A program made the position numbers and the translations under genes. The notes beneath the pieces are model-generated. The model was not told where the DNA came from and searched no databases. It saw only the letters and a list, made by a program, of their open reading frames with translations. Shown one piece after another: positions 33,740-43,004 of a stretch of DNA of 64,000 nucleotides. Within the stretch, counting starts at the first letter, position 1, and each line of letters begins with the position of its first letter. This stretch comes from CAZUQP01 sp964622455 (GTDB taxonomy: Bacteria > Pseudomonadota > Gammaproteobacteria > DSM-16500). The DNA lies in assembly GCA_964622455.1 (NCBI GenBank), contig CAZUQP010000018.1, positions 35,160 through 99,159 of the forward strand, given 5' to 3'.

Positions 33740-34870
33740 TTACTTATTTTGTCCCCGCAATCGATCTAACGCAATTTTTTCAGAAACTTCATTTGTTGCT
33801 AAATTATCTTGCTCCGATCTTACAAAAATTTCCATGAGCGTTTGATAAATATGACTCACTTCGCTTTCTGCTTCTGATAAATTTGCGTGATCATAAAAAG
33901 CGGCGACATAAATAAGTCCACCTGCATTGATCACAAAATCAGGTGCGTAAAGAATTCCGCGTTCATGCAATAATGCGCCATGGTGCTGATGCGCTAATTG
34001 ATTGTTAGCAGATCCCGCAACAATTGACACTTGCAAGCGCTTCATTGTTTCTAAATTTAATATGGCTCCCAACGCACAAGGTGCAAATACATCTGCTTTA
34101 ATATCATAAATGTCATCAGGAGAACAAATAGTCACACCAAATTCATCCACACAACGCTGTAACAAGATGGGATTGATATCACACATCGTCAAGCGGCAGC
34201 CTAGTTGATGTAATTCTTTTGCCAACAAATACCCGACATGGCCTGCGCCTTGAATGACCACATGAATATCTTTTAAATTTTCTTGATTTAATTTGAATTT
34301 GACCGCTGCTTCAATACCGCGCCTCACACCCAATGCAGTATAAGGAGAGGGATCGCCCCCAGCACCTGATGATGTTGTCCCCGCAACAAATGATGTGTGC
34401 TTTTCGATAATGTCCATATCTTCAGGGCTCGTGCCGCTATCCACAGCAGTGACATAACGGCCGCCCAAGCTTTCCACAAAATCGGCAAATGACTCCATGT
34501 AAGCCTTACGGTCTTTAATCACTTTAGGTTTAATTAAGACAGCCTTTGCGCCGCCATGATTAAGATTACTAATCGCTGCTTTTAAACTCATCATATAAGC
34601 TAAGCGCAATGCATCTTCAAGCGCCGCATCTACCGTTGAATAATGAATTAAGCGGCAACCACCGATAGCTGAGCCTAATTTTAAATTATGTATTGCAACA
34701 ATTGCTTTTAATCCTGTTTTAGGATCAAACTTGACATGGATTTCGCCAAAATTAAGCAAATCTGCATAGCGAAATAATCCATCTAATGCGGTATGACGAT
34801 GTTTTTTAGGAACGATATTTGACAAGCGCTTCATTGAGACATCCTTCGCTGACCCTTCGAGTAACTCCAT
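33740..34870 (-). CDS. Leucine/valine/phenylalanine-type amino acid dehydrogenase
   Basis: The 376-residue Glu/Leu/Phe/Val dehydrogenase oxidatively deaminates branched or aromatic amino acids to 2-keto acids with NAD. It shows the substrate segment GGCRLIHY, the catalytic NLNHGGAKAV with Lys, the Asp of VDSGTSPEDM, and the NAD fold VIQGAGHVGYLLAKEL followed by CDIN. The length and the GGAKAV motif favour leucine dehydrogenase. ATG 34870 has AGGAG ten bases upstream; ATG 34834, with AAGGA, is an alternative. It would suit an organism that feeds on amino acids. It lies downstream of the atp operon on the same strand. Confidence 0.88.
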   Translation of the reverse strand: MELLEGSAKDVSMKRLSNIVPKKHRHTALDGLFRYADLLNFGEIHVKFDPKTGLKAIVAIHNLKLGSAIGGCRLIHYSTVDAALEDALRLAYMMSLKAAISNLNHGGAKAVLIKPKVIKDRKAYMESFADFVESLGGRYVTAVDSGTSPEDMDIIEKHTSFVAGTTSSGAGGDPSPYTALGVRRGIEAAVKFKLNQENLKDIHVVIQGAGHVGYLLAKELHQLGCRLTMCDINPILLQRCVDEFGVTICSPDDIYDIKADVFAPCALGAILNLETMKRLQVSIVAGSANNQLAHQHHGALLHERGILYAPDFVINAGGLIYVAAFYDHANLSEAESEVSHIYQTLMEIFVRSEQDNLATNEVSEKIALDRLRGQNK

Positions 34871-35067
34871 GTTACCTTATCTCCTAGGGGAAAATATCTT
34901 TTTTACTACCCCTCAGAGTATTAGTCAACTGATAGGGCCATCGAGGGTATTTTTTATTAAAATTCAATGAGTTATTAATTAACATCGCGCCCGGCAATGT
35001 AAAAAAAAGGGTCTATACTTAAAAATGTAAATAAAAACATATTTAACGTTTTTTATATACCTTTTTT

Positions 35068-35093
35068 GGGGGCGTAACCCCGCCCCCTTTTTT
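35068..35093 (+). terminator. Plus-strand terminator with no plus-strand gene before it
   Basis: The stem GGGGGCG / CGCCCCC with a six-base loop is followed by six T residues on the plus strand only; on the minus strand it is followed by A residues. Both neighbours (the dehydrogenase and atpC) read minus. The gap 34871-35104 otherwise shows TATACT at 35014-35019 without a good -35. Confidence 0.6.
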
Positions 35094-35104
35094 ATGGCTT
35101 ATTC

Positions 35105-35524
35105 TTATTTGGCCCGTTTTTTCAAACGACGAATTGTTTGGATTTGAGCAATTGCTTCCGCTAACTCCGCAGTCGCTTTAGCAAAATCAAATTCAGAAAT
35201 TTGACTGTCAACCAACCTCTTTTCAGCGCGCTCTTTAGCTTCTACCGCAGCTAGCTCGTCAATATCACTTGCGCGCAATACGGTATCCGCCAGCACTGTC
35301 ACAATAAAAGGCTGGACTTCTAGCATCCCGCTTTTAACATAAAATATTTCTTCTCGGTTATCGGGCAATAAGGCGCGCACATTTCCCGCTTTTAATGAGG
35401 TCAATAAAGGCGAATGACCCGGTGCAATGCCAAGCTCACCCAGCTCGCCTGTCACAAACACCATTTCAACATCGCCTCTGAACATTTCTTCTTCGGCACT
35501 TGCAATATCTAAACGTAATGTCAC
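35105..35524 (-). CDS. atpC: ATP synthase epsilon subunit
   Basis: The epsilon subunit is part of the F1 central stalk and brakes ATP hydrolysis. The 139 residues match E. coli AtpC in length: a beta sandwich (LRLDIASAEEEMFRG, GELGIAPGHSPLLT) and a C-terminal helical hairpin (AAVEAKERAEKRL...IRRLKKR). The start is GTG 35524 with AGGA eight bases upstream; a TTG five codons earlier is unlikely. It is the last gene of the atp operon. Confidence 0.94.
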   Translation of the reverse strand: MTLRLDIASAEEEMFRGDVEMVFVTGELGELGIAPGHSPLLTSLKAGNVRALLPDNREEIFYVKSGMLEVQPFIVTVLADTVLRASDIDELAAVEAKERAEKRLVDSQISEFDFAKATAELAEAIAQIQTIRRLKKRAK

Positions 35525-35545
35525 AAAAGTTATCCTCAATACGCC

Positions 35546-36922
35546 TTATAAGGATTTGGCTTTTTCTACGGCTTCGTCAATACTGCCCACCATATAAAAT
35601 GCTTGTTCGGGTAAATGATCATATTCACCGTTCACAATACCTTTAAATCCACGAATAGTTTCTTTAATGGGAACATAACGACCCGGAGTGCCTGTAAATA
35701 TTTCTGCTACGAAAAAAGGCTGAGATAAAAATCGCTGAATTTTTCTAGCGCGCGTCACCGTTTGTTTATCATCTTCTGATAATTCATCCATACCGAGAAT
35801 CGCAATAATGTCTTTTAATTCTTTATAACGCTGCAAAGTTTTTTGAACTTGCAACGCAACATCATAATGTTCTTGGCCAACAATTAACGGATCAAGCTGA
35901 CGACTCGTTGAATCCAGCGGATCAATGGCCGGATAAATACCTAATTCAGCAATTTGACGTGACAATACAACCGTTGCATCTAAGTGAGCAAACGTCGTTG
36001 CGGGTGATGGATCAGTTAAATCATCTGCCGGTACATATACCGCTTGCACTGATGTAATAGAACCTTTTTTGGTTGAAGTAATGCGTTCTTGCAACGCGCC
36101 CATTTCTTCTGCCAATGTAGGTTGATAACCCACCGCCGATGGAATACGACCCAACAATGCAGAAACTTCAACACCTGCCAAAGTATAACGATAAATATTA
36201 TCAATAAATAATAATACGTCACGCCCTTCATCACGAAAACTTTCAGCAATGGTTAAACCTGTCAGGGCCACACGCAAACGATTGCCAGGTGGTTCATTCA
36301 TTTGACCATACACTAATGATACTTTATCTAATACTTTTGATTCTTTCATTTCAAGATAAAAATCATTTCCTTCACGCGTCCGTTCGCCAACTCCCGCAAA
36401 CACAGAATAACCGCTGTGTTCAATTGCAATATTGCGAATGAGCTCCATCATGTTGACTGTTTTACCAACCCCTGCACCGCCAAACAAACCTACTTTACCG
36501 CCTTTAGCAAACGGACAAATTAAATCAATGACTTTAATGCCCGTCTCCAATAATTCTTCGGAGGCAGCTTGCTCGGAAAATGAAGGTGCTTCCCGGTGAA
36601 TGGGAAGATAGTCCTCTGTATCAATAGGGCCTGCTTCATCAATTGGATTACCTAACACATCCATAATGCGGCCCAATGTTTTTTTACCGACCGGCACTGA
36701 AATAGGGCCGCCCGTATTTTTTACAGCAAGTCCACGGCGCAATCCATCAGTGATTCCCATCGCAATCGTGCGCACGATGCCGTCACCTAATTGCTGCTGC
36801 ACTTCCAGCATGACATTTTTGTCTTCTATTTTGAGTGCATCGTATATTTTGGGCACTGCATTACGTGGAAATTCTACGTCAACAACAGCACCGATAATCT
36901 CTGCAACATGACCAACACTCAT
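35546..36922 (-). CDS. atpD: ATP synthase beta subunit
   Basis: The catalytic F1 subunit, 458 residues. The P-loop is GGAGVGKTV, the catalytic Glu lies in GVGERTREGND, Walker B is VLLFIDNIYRY, and the DELSEDD segment of the C-terminal domain is intact. It makes ATP from ADP and phosphate as the gamma stalk turns. It lies 21 bases downstream of atpC's start region in transcription order atpG-atpD-atpC. Confidence 0.98.
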   Translation of the reverse strand: MSVGHVAEIIGAVVDVEFPRNAVPKIYDALKIEDKNVMLEVQQQLGDGIVRTIAMGITDGLRRGLAVKNTGGPISVPVGKKTLGRIMDVLGNPIDEAGPIDTEDYLPIHREAPSFSEQAASEELLETGIKVIDLICPFAKGGKVGLFGGAGVGKTVNMMELIRNIAIEHSGYSVFAGVGERTREGNDFYLEMKESKVLDKVSLVYGQMNEPPGNRLRVALTGLTIAESFRDEGRDVLLFIDNIYRYTLAGVEVSALLGRIPSAVGYQPTLAEEMGALQERITSTKKGSITSVQAVYVPADDLTDPSPATTFAHLDATVVLSRQIAELGIYPAIDPLDSTSRQLDPLIVGQEHYDVALQVQKTLQRYKELKDIIAILGMDELSEDDKQTVTRARKIQRFLSQPFFVAEIFTGTPGRYVPIKETIRGFKGIVNGEYDHLPEQAFYMVGSIDEAVEKAKSL

Positions 36923-36955
36923 TTTTTTTACCTCAATCTAATATCTAAATTTACC

Positions 36956-37819
36956 CTATACTACCGATGCGCCAGCGACAATTTCTGTTAATTCGCGGGT
37001 GATTGCCGCTTGCCGCGCTTTGTGATAAGCCATTTCTAATTCGTCCATCAATTCTGCTGCGTTTTCTGTCGCATTTTTCATTGCAATCATTCTTGCTGCT
37101 TGTTCACACGCAATATTTTCAATCACACCGCGATAAACTTGTGATTCAATGTAACGCGTTAATAATTGATCCAATAATATGCGTGCATTATCCGGTTCAT
37201 AAATATAATCCCAATAATGCGCAAGTTCTTCTTCTTTTGAAGGTACCACCGGCAAAATTTGTTGAATGTTGGGTTCTTGCTTCATGGTATTCACAAATTC
37301 ATTTGAACACAAATAAAGTGCATCAATTTCATTTTGTGTATAAGCATCTAACATCACTTTGACAACACCAATTAAACTCGCAATCGTTGGCGCATCACCC
37401 AAATGGTCCGCTTCAGCAAGCACTTGACCACCCGTACGTTTAAAAAATGCCTCGCCTTTCGATCCTACCAAACATAAACGAACATCAATCGATTTGTCTT
37501 TCCATTTTTTAATGGCATGAATCACTGTTTTTAATAAATTCGTATTTAATCCACCGCATAAACCCCGGTCTGTCGTGATAACAATAAAACCCACCCGTTT
37601 TATTTCGCGTTCTTGTAAATAAGGATGTTGATATTCCGGATGTCCTTTGGCCAAATGACCGATCACTTGTAATATTTTTTTGGCATAAGGTTTTGCATGA
37701 TGCATGCGCTCTTGTGCTTTACGCATTTTACTCGCTGCAACCATTTCCATCGCACGCGTAATTTTTTGCGTATTCTTGATGCTGCGAATTTTAGTGCGTA
37801 TCTCTTTTGCTATTGCCAT
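36956..37819 (-). CDS. atpG: ATP synthase gamma subunit
   Basis: The rotor subunit of F1, 287 residues. The N-terminal helix (KEIRTKIRSIKNTQKITRAMEMVAASKM) and C-terminal helix (ENAAELMDELEMAYHKARQAAITRELTEIVAGA) form the coiled shaft; the globular middle has ITTDRGLCGGLN. These are near-universal signatures. It lies between atpA and atpD, 12 and 33 bases from each. Confidence 0.98.
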   Translation of the reverse strand: MAIAKEIRTKIRSIKNTQKITRAMEMVAASKMRKAQERMHHAKPYAKKILQVIGHLAKGHPEYQHPYLQEREIKRVGFIVITTDRGLCGGLNTNLLKTVIHAIKKWKDKSIDVRLCLVGSKGEAFFKRTGGQVLAEADHLGDAPTIASLIGVVKVMLDAYTQNEIDALYLCSNEFVNTMKQEPNIQQILPVVPSKEEELAHYWDYIYEPDNARILLDQLLTRYIESQVYRGVIENIACEQAARMIAMKNATENAAELMDELEMAYHKARQAAITRELTEIVAGASVV

Positions 37820-37831
37820 GCAAAGCTGCCT

Positions 37832-39382
37832 TTATTCCAATCGGTTTTTTTTGAGCGCTTCAATGATGGCGCGAAATTGTTTAACAATTTCATCATTGTA
37901 ATCGCCGGTTTGATTGATTTTTTCCATGAGTTCTCCATGATTATTGCGTAAATCCGCCAGTAATTCGTGTTCGAATTCAGCTAATTTATTTAATGCTACA
38001 CTATCAAGATATCCTTGGTCCGCTGCAAATAAAATAATAGCCATTTCAGCCACTGACAAAGGTTGATATTGTTTTTGTTTCATCACCTCAGTAATACGTT
38101 GACCACGCTCTAATTGCTTACGCGTTGCTTCATCTAAATCAGAGAGAAATTGTGAAAAAGCAGCAAGCTCTCGGTATTGCGCTTGTGCAATACGTATGCC
38201 GCCCGCTAATTTTTTAATAATTTTCGTTTGCGCTGCACCCCCCACACGAGACACGGATAAACCTGAGTTAATCGCTGGGCGAATTCCTGAATTAAATAAA
38301 TCAGTTTCTAAAAAGATTTGTCCGTCAGTAATCGAAATGACATTGGTTGATACAAATGCGGAAACATCGCCCGCTTGTGTTTCAATAATAGGTAATGCAG
38401 TCAATGAACCTGTTTTGCCTTTGACTTGTCCGTGCGTCATTTTTTCAACATAATCTGCATTGACACGTGATGCGCGCTCTAACAATCGTGAATGTAAATA
38501 AAAAATATCGCCTGGATACGCTTCGCGTCCTGGCGGACGACGCAATAATAATGAAATTTGTCGATAGGCCCATGCTTGTTTAGTTAAATCATCATAAATA
38601 ATCAGCGCATCTTCGCCTTTGTCCCGAAAATATTCGCCCATGGTGCAGCCTGCATATGGTGCAATAAATTGTAATGCGGCCGCATCTGCTGCGGGTGCTG
38701 CAACAATAATGGTGTGATTCATTGCGCCATGATCTTCTAATTTACGCACGACCGTTGCAATGGACGATGCTTTTTGACCAATCGCAACATAAATACATTT
38801 AACGCCGGTATTACGTTGATTAATGATGGTATCGATGGCAACAGCTGTTTTACCCGTTTGTCTATCGCCAATAATTAATTCGCGCTGACCACGCCCGATC
38901 GGTACCATAGAATCAATGGATTTCAATCCTGTTTGCAATGGCTGTGAAACGGGTTGACGCGCAATGACACCGGGCGCCACTTTTTCAACGGGCGATGTTT
39001 TTGTCGTTTCAATAGGACCTTTACCATCGATCGGATGGCCTAACGCATTCACTACACGGCCTAATAATGCGTTCCCCACCGGCACTTCTAAAATACGGCC
39101 AGTGCATTTTGCAATTTGGCCTTCCGCCAATTGATCAGCACGGCCGAGCACCACAGCGCCGACATAATCACGTTCAAGATTCATCGCCAATCCATAAACG
39201 TTATTCGGGAACTCAATCATTTCCCCTTGCATCACATCAGATAAACCGTGAATTCGCACAATCCCGTCTTTTAAACTCACAATGACGCCTTCGGTGCGAA
39301 CTTCCGCCGTAATATCGAATTTTTGGATTCGCTGTTTAATGAGCTCGCTAATTTCAGATGGACTTAATGGTGTAGATTGCAT
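37832..39382 (-). CDS. atpA: ATP synthase alpha subunit
   Basis: The non-catalytic F1 nucleotide-binding subunit, 516 residues. It has the P-loop GDRQTGKTAVAIDTI, the arginine finger region (ISRVGGAAQ-type, here SVSRVGGAAQTKIIKKL) and the PGREAYPGDIFYLHSRLLERA segment. It forms the hexameric head with beta. It sits between atpH and atpG. Confidence 0.98.
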   Translation of the reverse strand: MQSTPLSPSEISELIKQRIQKFDITAEVRTEGVIVSLKDGIVRIHGLSDVMQGEMIEFPNNVYGLAMNLERDYVGAVVLGRADQLAEGQIAKCTGRILEVPVGNALLGRVVNALGHPIDGKGPIETTKTSPVEKVAPGVIARQPVSQPLQTGLKSIDSMVPIGRGQRELIIGDRQTGKTAVAIDTIINQRNTGVKCIYVAIGQKASSIATVVRKLEDHGAMNHTIIVAAPAADAAALQFIAPYAGCTMGEYFRDKGEDALIIYDDLTKQAWAYRQISLLLRRPPGREAYPGDIFYLHSRLLERASRVNADYVEKMTHGQVKGKTGSLTALPIIETQAGDVSAFVSTNVISITDGQIFLETDLFNSGIRPAINSGLSVSRVGGAAQTKIIKKLAGGIRIAQAQYRELAAFSQFLSDLDEATRKQLERGQRITEVMKQKQYQPLSVAEMAIILFAADQGYLDSVALNKLAEFEHELLADLRNNHGELMEKINQTGDYNDEIVKQFRAIIEALKKNRLE

Positions 39383-39389
39383 AATACTT

Positions 39390-39941
39390 TTACCTTACAG
39401 AAGTGCCAGAAATAAATTCAATCATCCGATTTAATTTGCCGCGTACTGAACCATCAATCACTTGATCTCCTGCTACCGCCATCGCACCGCCTAATAAATC
39501 AGCGTCTATATGGCACTCTAAAGAGACTTCTTTTTGTAACCGCTTGATTAATGCATCCGTTAATTTTTGTTTATATTGATCATCTAATTTTGTCGCTGAA
39601 ATGATTTGTACGGTCAGCTTCTTTTCAGCGGCCAATCGATACTGCTTAAATAATGCAGCGATATCAGGCAGCACACCAAAACGATTATGTTCTGCCAGCA
39701 AATGAATAAAATTAATCTGCGCCTTGTCTAATTGCTTCGCTAATATATCACAATAAAACTGTGCTACTTCTCCCGCCGTGATTTTTGGATTGGCAAAGAC
39801 AGACTGCAAAAGAGGATTTTCTGTGATGATTGCCGCAGCACTTAACATGGCTTCCCATGCAGGCAATACATGATGCGCCGCTGCATATTCAAATGCAGCC
39901 ACGGCATATGGTCTTGCTATCGTAGTCATCTTTCCAGTCAT
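39390..39941 (-). CDS. atpH: ATP synthase delta subunit
   Basis: The peripheral-stalk subunit that joins the b dimer to the top of F1, 183 residues. It is helical in its first 110 residues (ARPYAVAAFEYAAAH) with the family C-terminal signature DADLLGGAMAVAGDQVIDGSVRGKLNRM. ATG overlaps the atpF stop by one base. Confidence 0.95.
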   Translation of the reverse strand: MTGKMTTIARPYAVAAFEYAAAHHVLPAWEAMLSAAAIITENPLLQSVFANPKITAGEVAQFYCDILAKQLDKAQINFIHLLAEHNRFGVLPDIAALFKQYRLAAEKKLTVQIISATKLDDQYKQKLTDALIKRLQKEVSLECHIDADLLGGAMAVAGDQVIDGSVRGKLNRMIEFISGTSVR

Positions 39942-40411
39942 TAGATTTCCGCTGCAAATTCATCCAATAATGCGGCATTCGTTGTCGCATCTAAATTACG
40001 TTTGATAATTTTCTCAGCGCCCGCAATCGCAAGTCCTGCTAATTGCTTGCGTAACATTTCTTTTGTTTGAGTCACTTCACGCGCAATTTCATCTTGCGCT
40101 TGCTCAATCATGCGCTTGCCTTCTAAACGTGCGCTTTCTTTTGCTTCTTCAATAATTTGTAAAGAACGTTTATTCGCTTGCTCTACAATATGAGAAGCCG
40201 TTAGCTTTGCCTCACGAATGATATTTAATGCTTTATGTTCCGCAACTTCCAACGCACGCTTACTCTCTTCTGCGGCTAGAAGACCTGCAGCAATCTTTTT
40301 TTCCCGTTCCTGCATTGCTTTGGTAATAGGCGGCCATACATACCTCATGGTAAACCATACCAATAAAGAAAACGTGAGAAGCTGGCCAATTAAGGTTGCA
40401 TTAATATCCAT
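39941..40411 (-). CDS. atpF: ATP synthase b subunit
   Basis: The stator subunit, 156 residues: one N-terminal membrane helix (LIGQLLTFSLLVWFTMRYVW, with PPI after it) and a long charged helix that dimerises and reaches F1. Length and order match E. coli AtpF. It overlaps atpH and lies 16 bases after atpE. Confidence 0.96.
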   Translation of the reverse strand: MDINATLIGQLLTFSLLVWFTMRYVWPPITKAMQEREKKIAAGLLAAEESKRALEVAEHKALNIIREAKLTASHIVEQANKRSLQIIEEAKESARLEGKRMIEQAQDEIAREVTQTKEMLRKQLAGLAIAGAEKIIKRNLDATTNAALLDEFAAEI

Positions 40412-40427
40412 CGCCTACCTCGACTTA

Positions 40428-40730
40428 TTAACTCACCTGTTGTTGTGCTGCAGCAAATACGGCGTTGGCTAAAGGATTTTTTGCTGCAAACAACAAAAAC
40501 AAACCCATCGCGATAGAAATAACCGCAAATGCATCAACCAAGCCTGCCACAATAAACATGCGCACCATCAACATCGGAGAAAGCTCGGGTTGTCTTGCAA
40601 CCCCTTCAAGAAATTTACCGCCCAATACACCGAAACCAATCGCGGTACCGAGCGATGAGAGCCCAAGCAATAATCCAACAGCAACTGCTGTATACCCTTG
40701 AACTTGACCAATGATGCTTGCAATTTCCAT
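40428..40730 (-). CDS. atpE: ATP synthase c subunit
   Basis: The proton-carrying ring subunit, 100 residues in two membrane helices joined by the polar loop RQPE. The ion site is the Asp of IVAGLVDAFAVI. There is no sodium-type Gln/Glu signature, so it is proton-coupled. It is longer than the 79 residues of E. coli, with an extended C-terminal tail (PLANAVFAAAQQQVS). Confidence 0.96.
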   Translation of the reverse strand: MEIASIIGQVQGYTAVAVGLLLGLSSLGTAIGFGVLGGKFLEGVARQPELSPMLMVRMFIVAGLVDAFAVISIAMGLFLLFAAKNPLANAVFAAAQQQVS

Positions 40731-40754
40731 TAGACCTCCTAATTTAAAATCAAA

Positions 40755-41546
40755 TTAATGCGTTTCATGCGCCATACTTAAATAAACAATCGTCAACATC
40801 ATAAAAATAAATGCTTGGATCGTAATAATTAAAATGTGAAAAATGGCCCATATGCCGCCCGGTAGCCATTGTATCCACCAAGGCAATAATGCAATTAAAA
40901 TAAAAATCAGCTCCCCCGCAAACATATTGCCAAAAAGCCGCAGCGCCAACGTAAAAGGTTTCGCCACTTCTTCAATCACCCGGAAAGGAACATTTAAAAA
41001 AAACAAATAAGGGCCGAAAGGTTTCGTTAAAATTTCTTTGCCTAAAGAAAAACCTTTCACCGTCACATTATAAAATACAATTAACAAAAATATGCTGATC
41101 GACATCGCAAAAGTTGCATTAGGATCTGCCGTTGGAACATTTTTAAAATGGTGAATCCCAAATAATCCCATCATACGGGGCAATAAATCGACGGGCAATA
41201 AATCCATCAAATTCATGCAAAAAATCCATAAAAAAACGACTAACGCGAGTGGTGCAATTAATTGGCTCTTGCCATGATAAGATTCATTCACAGTGCCCTG
41301 TACAAATTCAATAATAATTTCCACAAAATTTTGTAATCTTCCCGGCACTCCTACGCGCATGTGCACTGCGATATACCGCAAAAAAGCAGCGAGGAGCAGC
41401 CCTAACACAACTGACACAATCATCGTATCGATATTAAATGACCAAAAACCGCCGCCGCCCACATGCGGGGTAAAATCAACCGTCAAATGATCAAGATGAT
41501 GCTGGATATATTCACCAGGAGTTAAAGAAGCGCCGGTATTATTCAT
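40755..41546 (-). CDS. atpB: ATP synthase a subunit
   Basis: The membrane stator that forms the proton half-channels beside the c ring, 263 residues. The essential Arg lies in TLALRLFGNMFAGEL; other hallmarks are QNFVEIIIEFVQG and the PLALVVFLWIF helix. ATG 41546 shares one base with the atpI stop (TGATG), with GGGAGG upstream. A start further upstream would run inside atpI. Confidence 0.96.
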   Translation of the reverse strand: MNNTGASLTPGEYIQHHLDHLTVDFTPHVGGGGFWSFNIDTMIVSVVLGLLLAAFLRYIAVHMRVGVPGRLQNFVEIIIEFVQGTVNESYHGKSQLIAPLALVVFLWIFCMNLMDLLPVDLLPRMMGLFGIHHFKNVPTADPNATFAMSISIFLLIVFYNVTVKGFSLGKEILTKPFGPYLFFLNVPFRVIEEVAKPFTLALRLFGNMFAGELIFILIALLPWWIQWLPGGIWAIFHILIITIQAFIFMMLTIVYLSMAHETH

Positions 41547-41938
41547 CAACTCGCCTCCCCATGCCGGGCTAAAACAAGTAATGATGCTGCCCAAAAAGCA
41601 ATGATTGCGCCAACAAAACCAATCAGTACGGATAACATGTTAACTGGCAAATATTTTACGATCAGCACAAATAATACGGCAGAAAGCAAAAGTTTTACCG
41701 CTTCGCCCACGGCAAACAACAACATAAATTGCCGTGCAAAACGGGCAAAACCCGCGCGCGCAAACACTTGCCAAACAAATAAAAGCGCCGGCAGCCAACA
41801 GGCCAAACCGCCTAATAATGCTGACAAACCACTGCGCATGCCTTGTAATAAGAACAATATCAATGCGAGCCCCATCATCAAAATAAATTGCCAATATACA
41901 ATTCGATATGCTTCTTTTTTAATAGCAATAGTTAGCAC
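41546..41938 (-). CDS. atpI: ATP synthase protein I
   Basis: The 130-residue protein with four membrane helices belongs to the AtpI group, an assembly factor for the c ring or a cation-uptake helper. It is weakly conserved, with YWQFILMMGLALILFLLQGMRSG and SALLGGLACWLPALLF. Its place as first gene of the atp operon supports the call. The start is GTG 41938; an in-frame stop lies three codons upstream. Confidence 0.88.
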   Translation of the reverse strand: MLTIAIKKEAYRIVYWQFILMMGLALILFLLQGMRSGLSALLGGLACWLPALLFVWQVFARAGFARFARQFMLLFAVGEAVKLLLSAVLFVLIVKYLPVNMLSVLIGFVGAIIAFWAASLLVLARHGEAS

Positions 41939-41972
41939 AACACATTAAAACCGGTAACGGAGAATTCGGCCG

Positions 41973-42001
41973 AGTATAATGGCTTTTAACAGGGTCTGCA
42001 A
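41973..42001 (-). promoter_or_regulatory. Candidate promoter of the atp operon
   Basis: On the minus strand TTGCAG (41996-42001) and TATACT (41973-41978) are 17 bases apart, 35 bases before the atpI start and inside the gap after parB. The -10 is good and the -35 weak (three of six). Confidence 0.55.
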
Positions 42002-42019
42002 TAAAAAAAGAGGCAGGAA

Positions 42020-42883
42020 TTATTGCTGAAAATATTCTAAAATCGCATCTAATTCAGTCAGATTATTATAACGAACGACCACCTTTCCTTTTCCTTTTGA
42101 ATTACAGCTAATAGAAACCATCATCTTCAAGCGGCCAGACAAATCCTGCTGCAATCGTCTGATATCAGGATCAATGGATTTTGGCACTGATGGCAATTCA
42201 GGCATTTGTAAACGACGCACTAAATCTTCGGTATCACGTACTGATAACCTTTTATCAATAATCGTTTGCGCTACCTTCACTTGAGACACAGGGGGCAATG
42301 TCAACAAAGCACGCGCATGCCCCATTTCAATGCTGCCTTGCTCTAATAGGTTGCGTACTTCATCGGAAAGCGTCAACAAACGCAATAAATTGGTGACACT
42401 CACGCGCGATTTCCCAACGGCATCAGCTACCTGCTGATGCGTCATGGAAAATTCATCAAGCAAACGCTGCAAAGCAGTTGCTTCTTCAACGGGATTTAAA
42501 TTTTCCCGCTGAATATTTTCGATTAATGCGATAGCAATCGCCGCTTTATCTGGAATATCTTTAATAATGGCGGGAATTTCGGTCAGTCCCGCTAATTGAG
42601 ATGCACGAAAACGCCTTTCACCAGCAACAATTTCATAACGCCCGCCTAACAAATGCCTGACAACAATCGGCTGAATGACACCTTGCGCGCGAATAGAATT
42701 GGCTAAATCTTGTAACGCATCAGGATCCATCTCGCGTCTTGGCTGGTATCTGCCCTGCTCAATCAAATGAATGGGCAATAAGCTTAGCTTATCTTTGTGG
42801 GTTGGCTCTTCCATACTTTCTACAATGGAATTTGATCCTAACAATGCATCGAGTGATTTCCCTAAGCCGCGCTTTTTAACCAT
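42020..42883 (-). CDS. parB: Chromosome partitioning protein ParB
   Basis: ParB binds parS sites near the origin and spreads along DNA as a CTP-dependent clamp. The 287 residues have the N-terminal KKRGLGKSLDALLG (ParA-interaction type), the CTP-binding boxes (LPIHLIEQGRYQPRREMD; IVAGERRFRASQLAG; ALIENIQRENLNPVEEA) and a helix-turn-helix (THQQVADAVGKSRVSVTNLLRLL). ATG 42883 has AAGGA seven to eight bases upstream. It precedes the atp operon as in many bacteria, but the gene before it is a divergent HD protein; parA, mnmG and rsmG are not here. Confidence 0.95.
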   Translation of the reverse strand: MVKKRGLGKSLDALLGSNSIVESMEEPTHKDKLSLLPIHLIEQGRYQPRREMDPDALQDLANSIRAQGVIQPIVVRHLLGGRYEIVAGERRFRASQLAGLTEIPAIIKDIPDKAAIAIALIENIQRENLNPVEEATALQRLLDEFSMTHQQVADAVGKSRVSVTNLLRLLTLSDEVRNLLEQGSIEMGHARALLTLPPVSQVKVAQTIIDKRLSVRDTEDLVRRLQMPELPSVPKSIDPDIRRLQQDLSGRLKMMVSISCNSKGKGKVVVRYNNLTELDAILEYFQQ

Positions 42884-43004
42884 AATGTCATCCTTAAGAC
42901 AAATTTGCATACATCTTAATAAATCAGACGGCGAAGCGCTAGCCCATTTATCTGCATAAAAGTACAATAGAGCAATTCCAGAGACAGGAGCAGCCCGCTT
43001 CATT

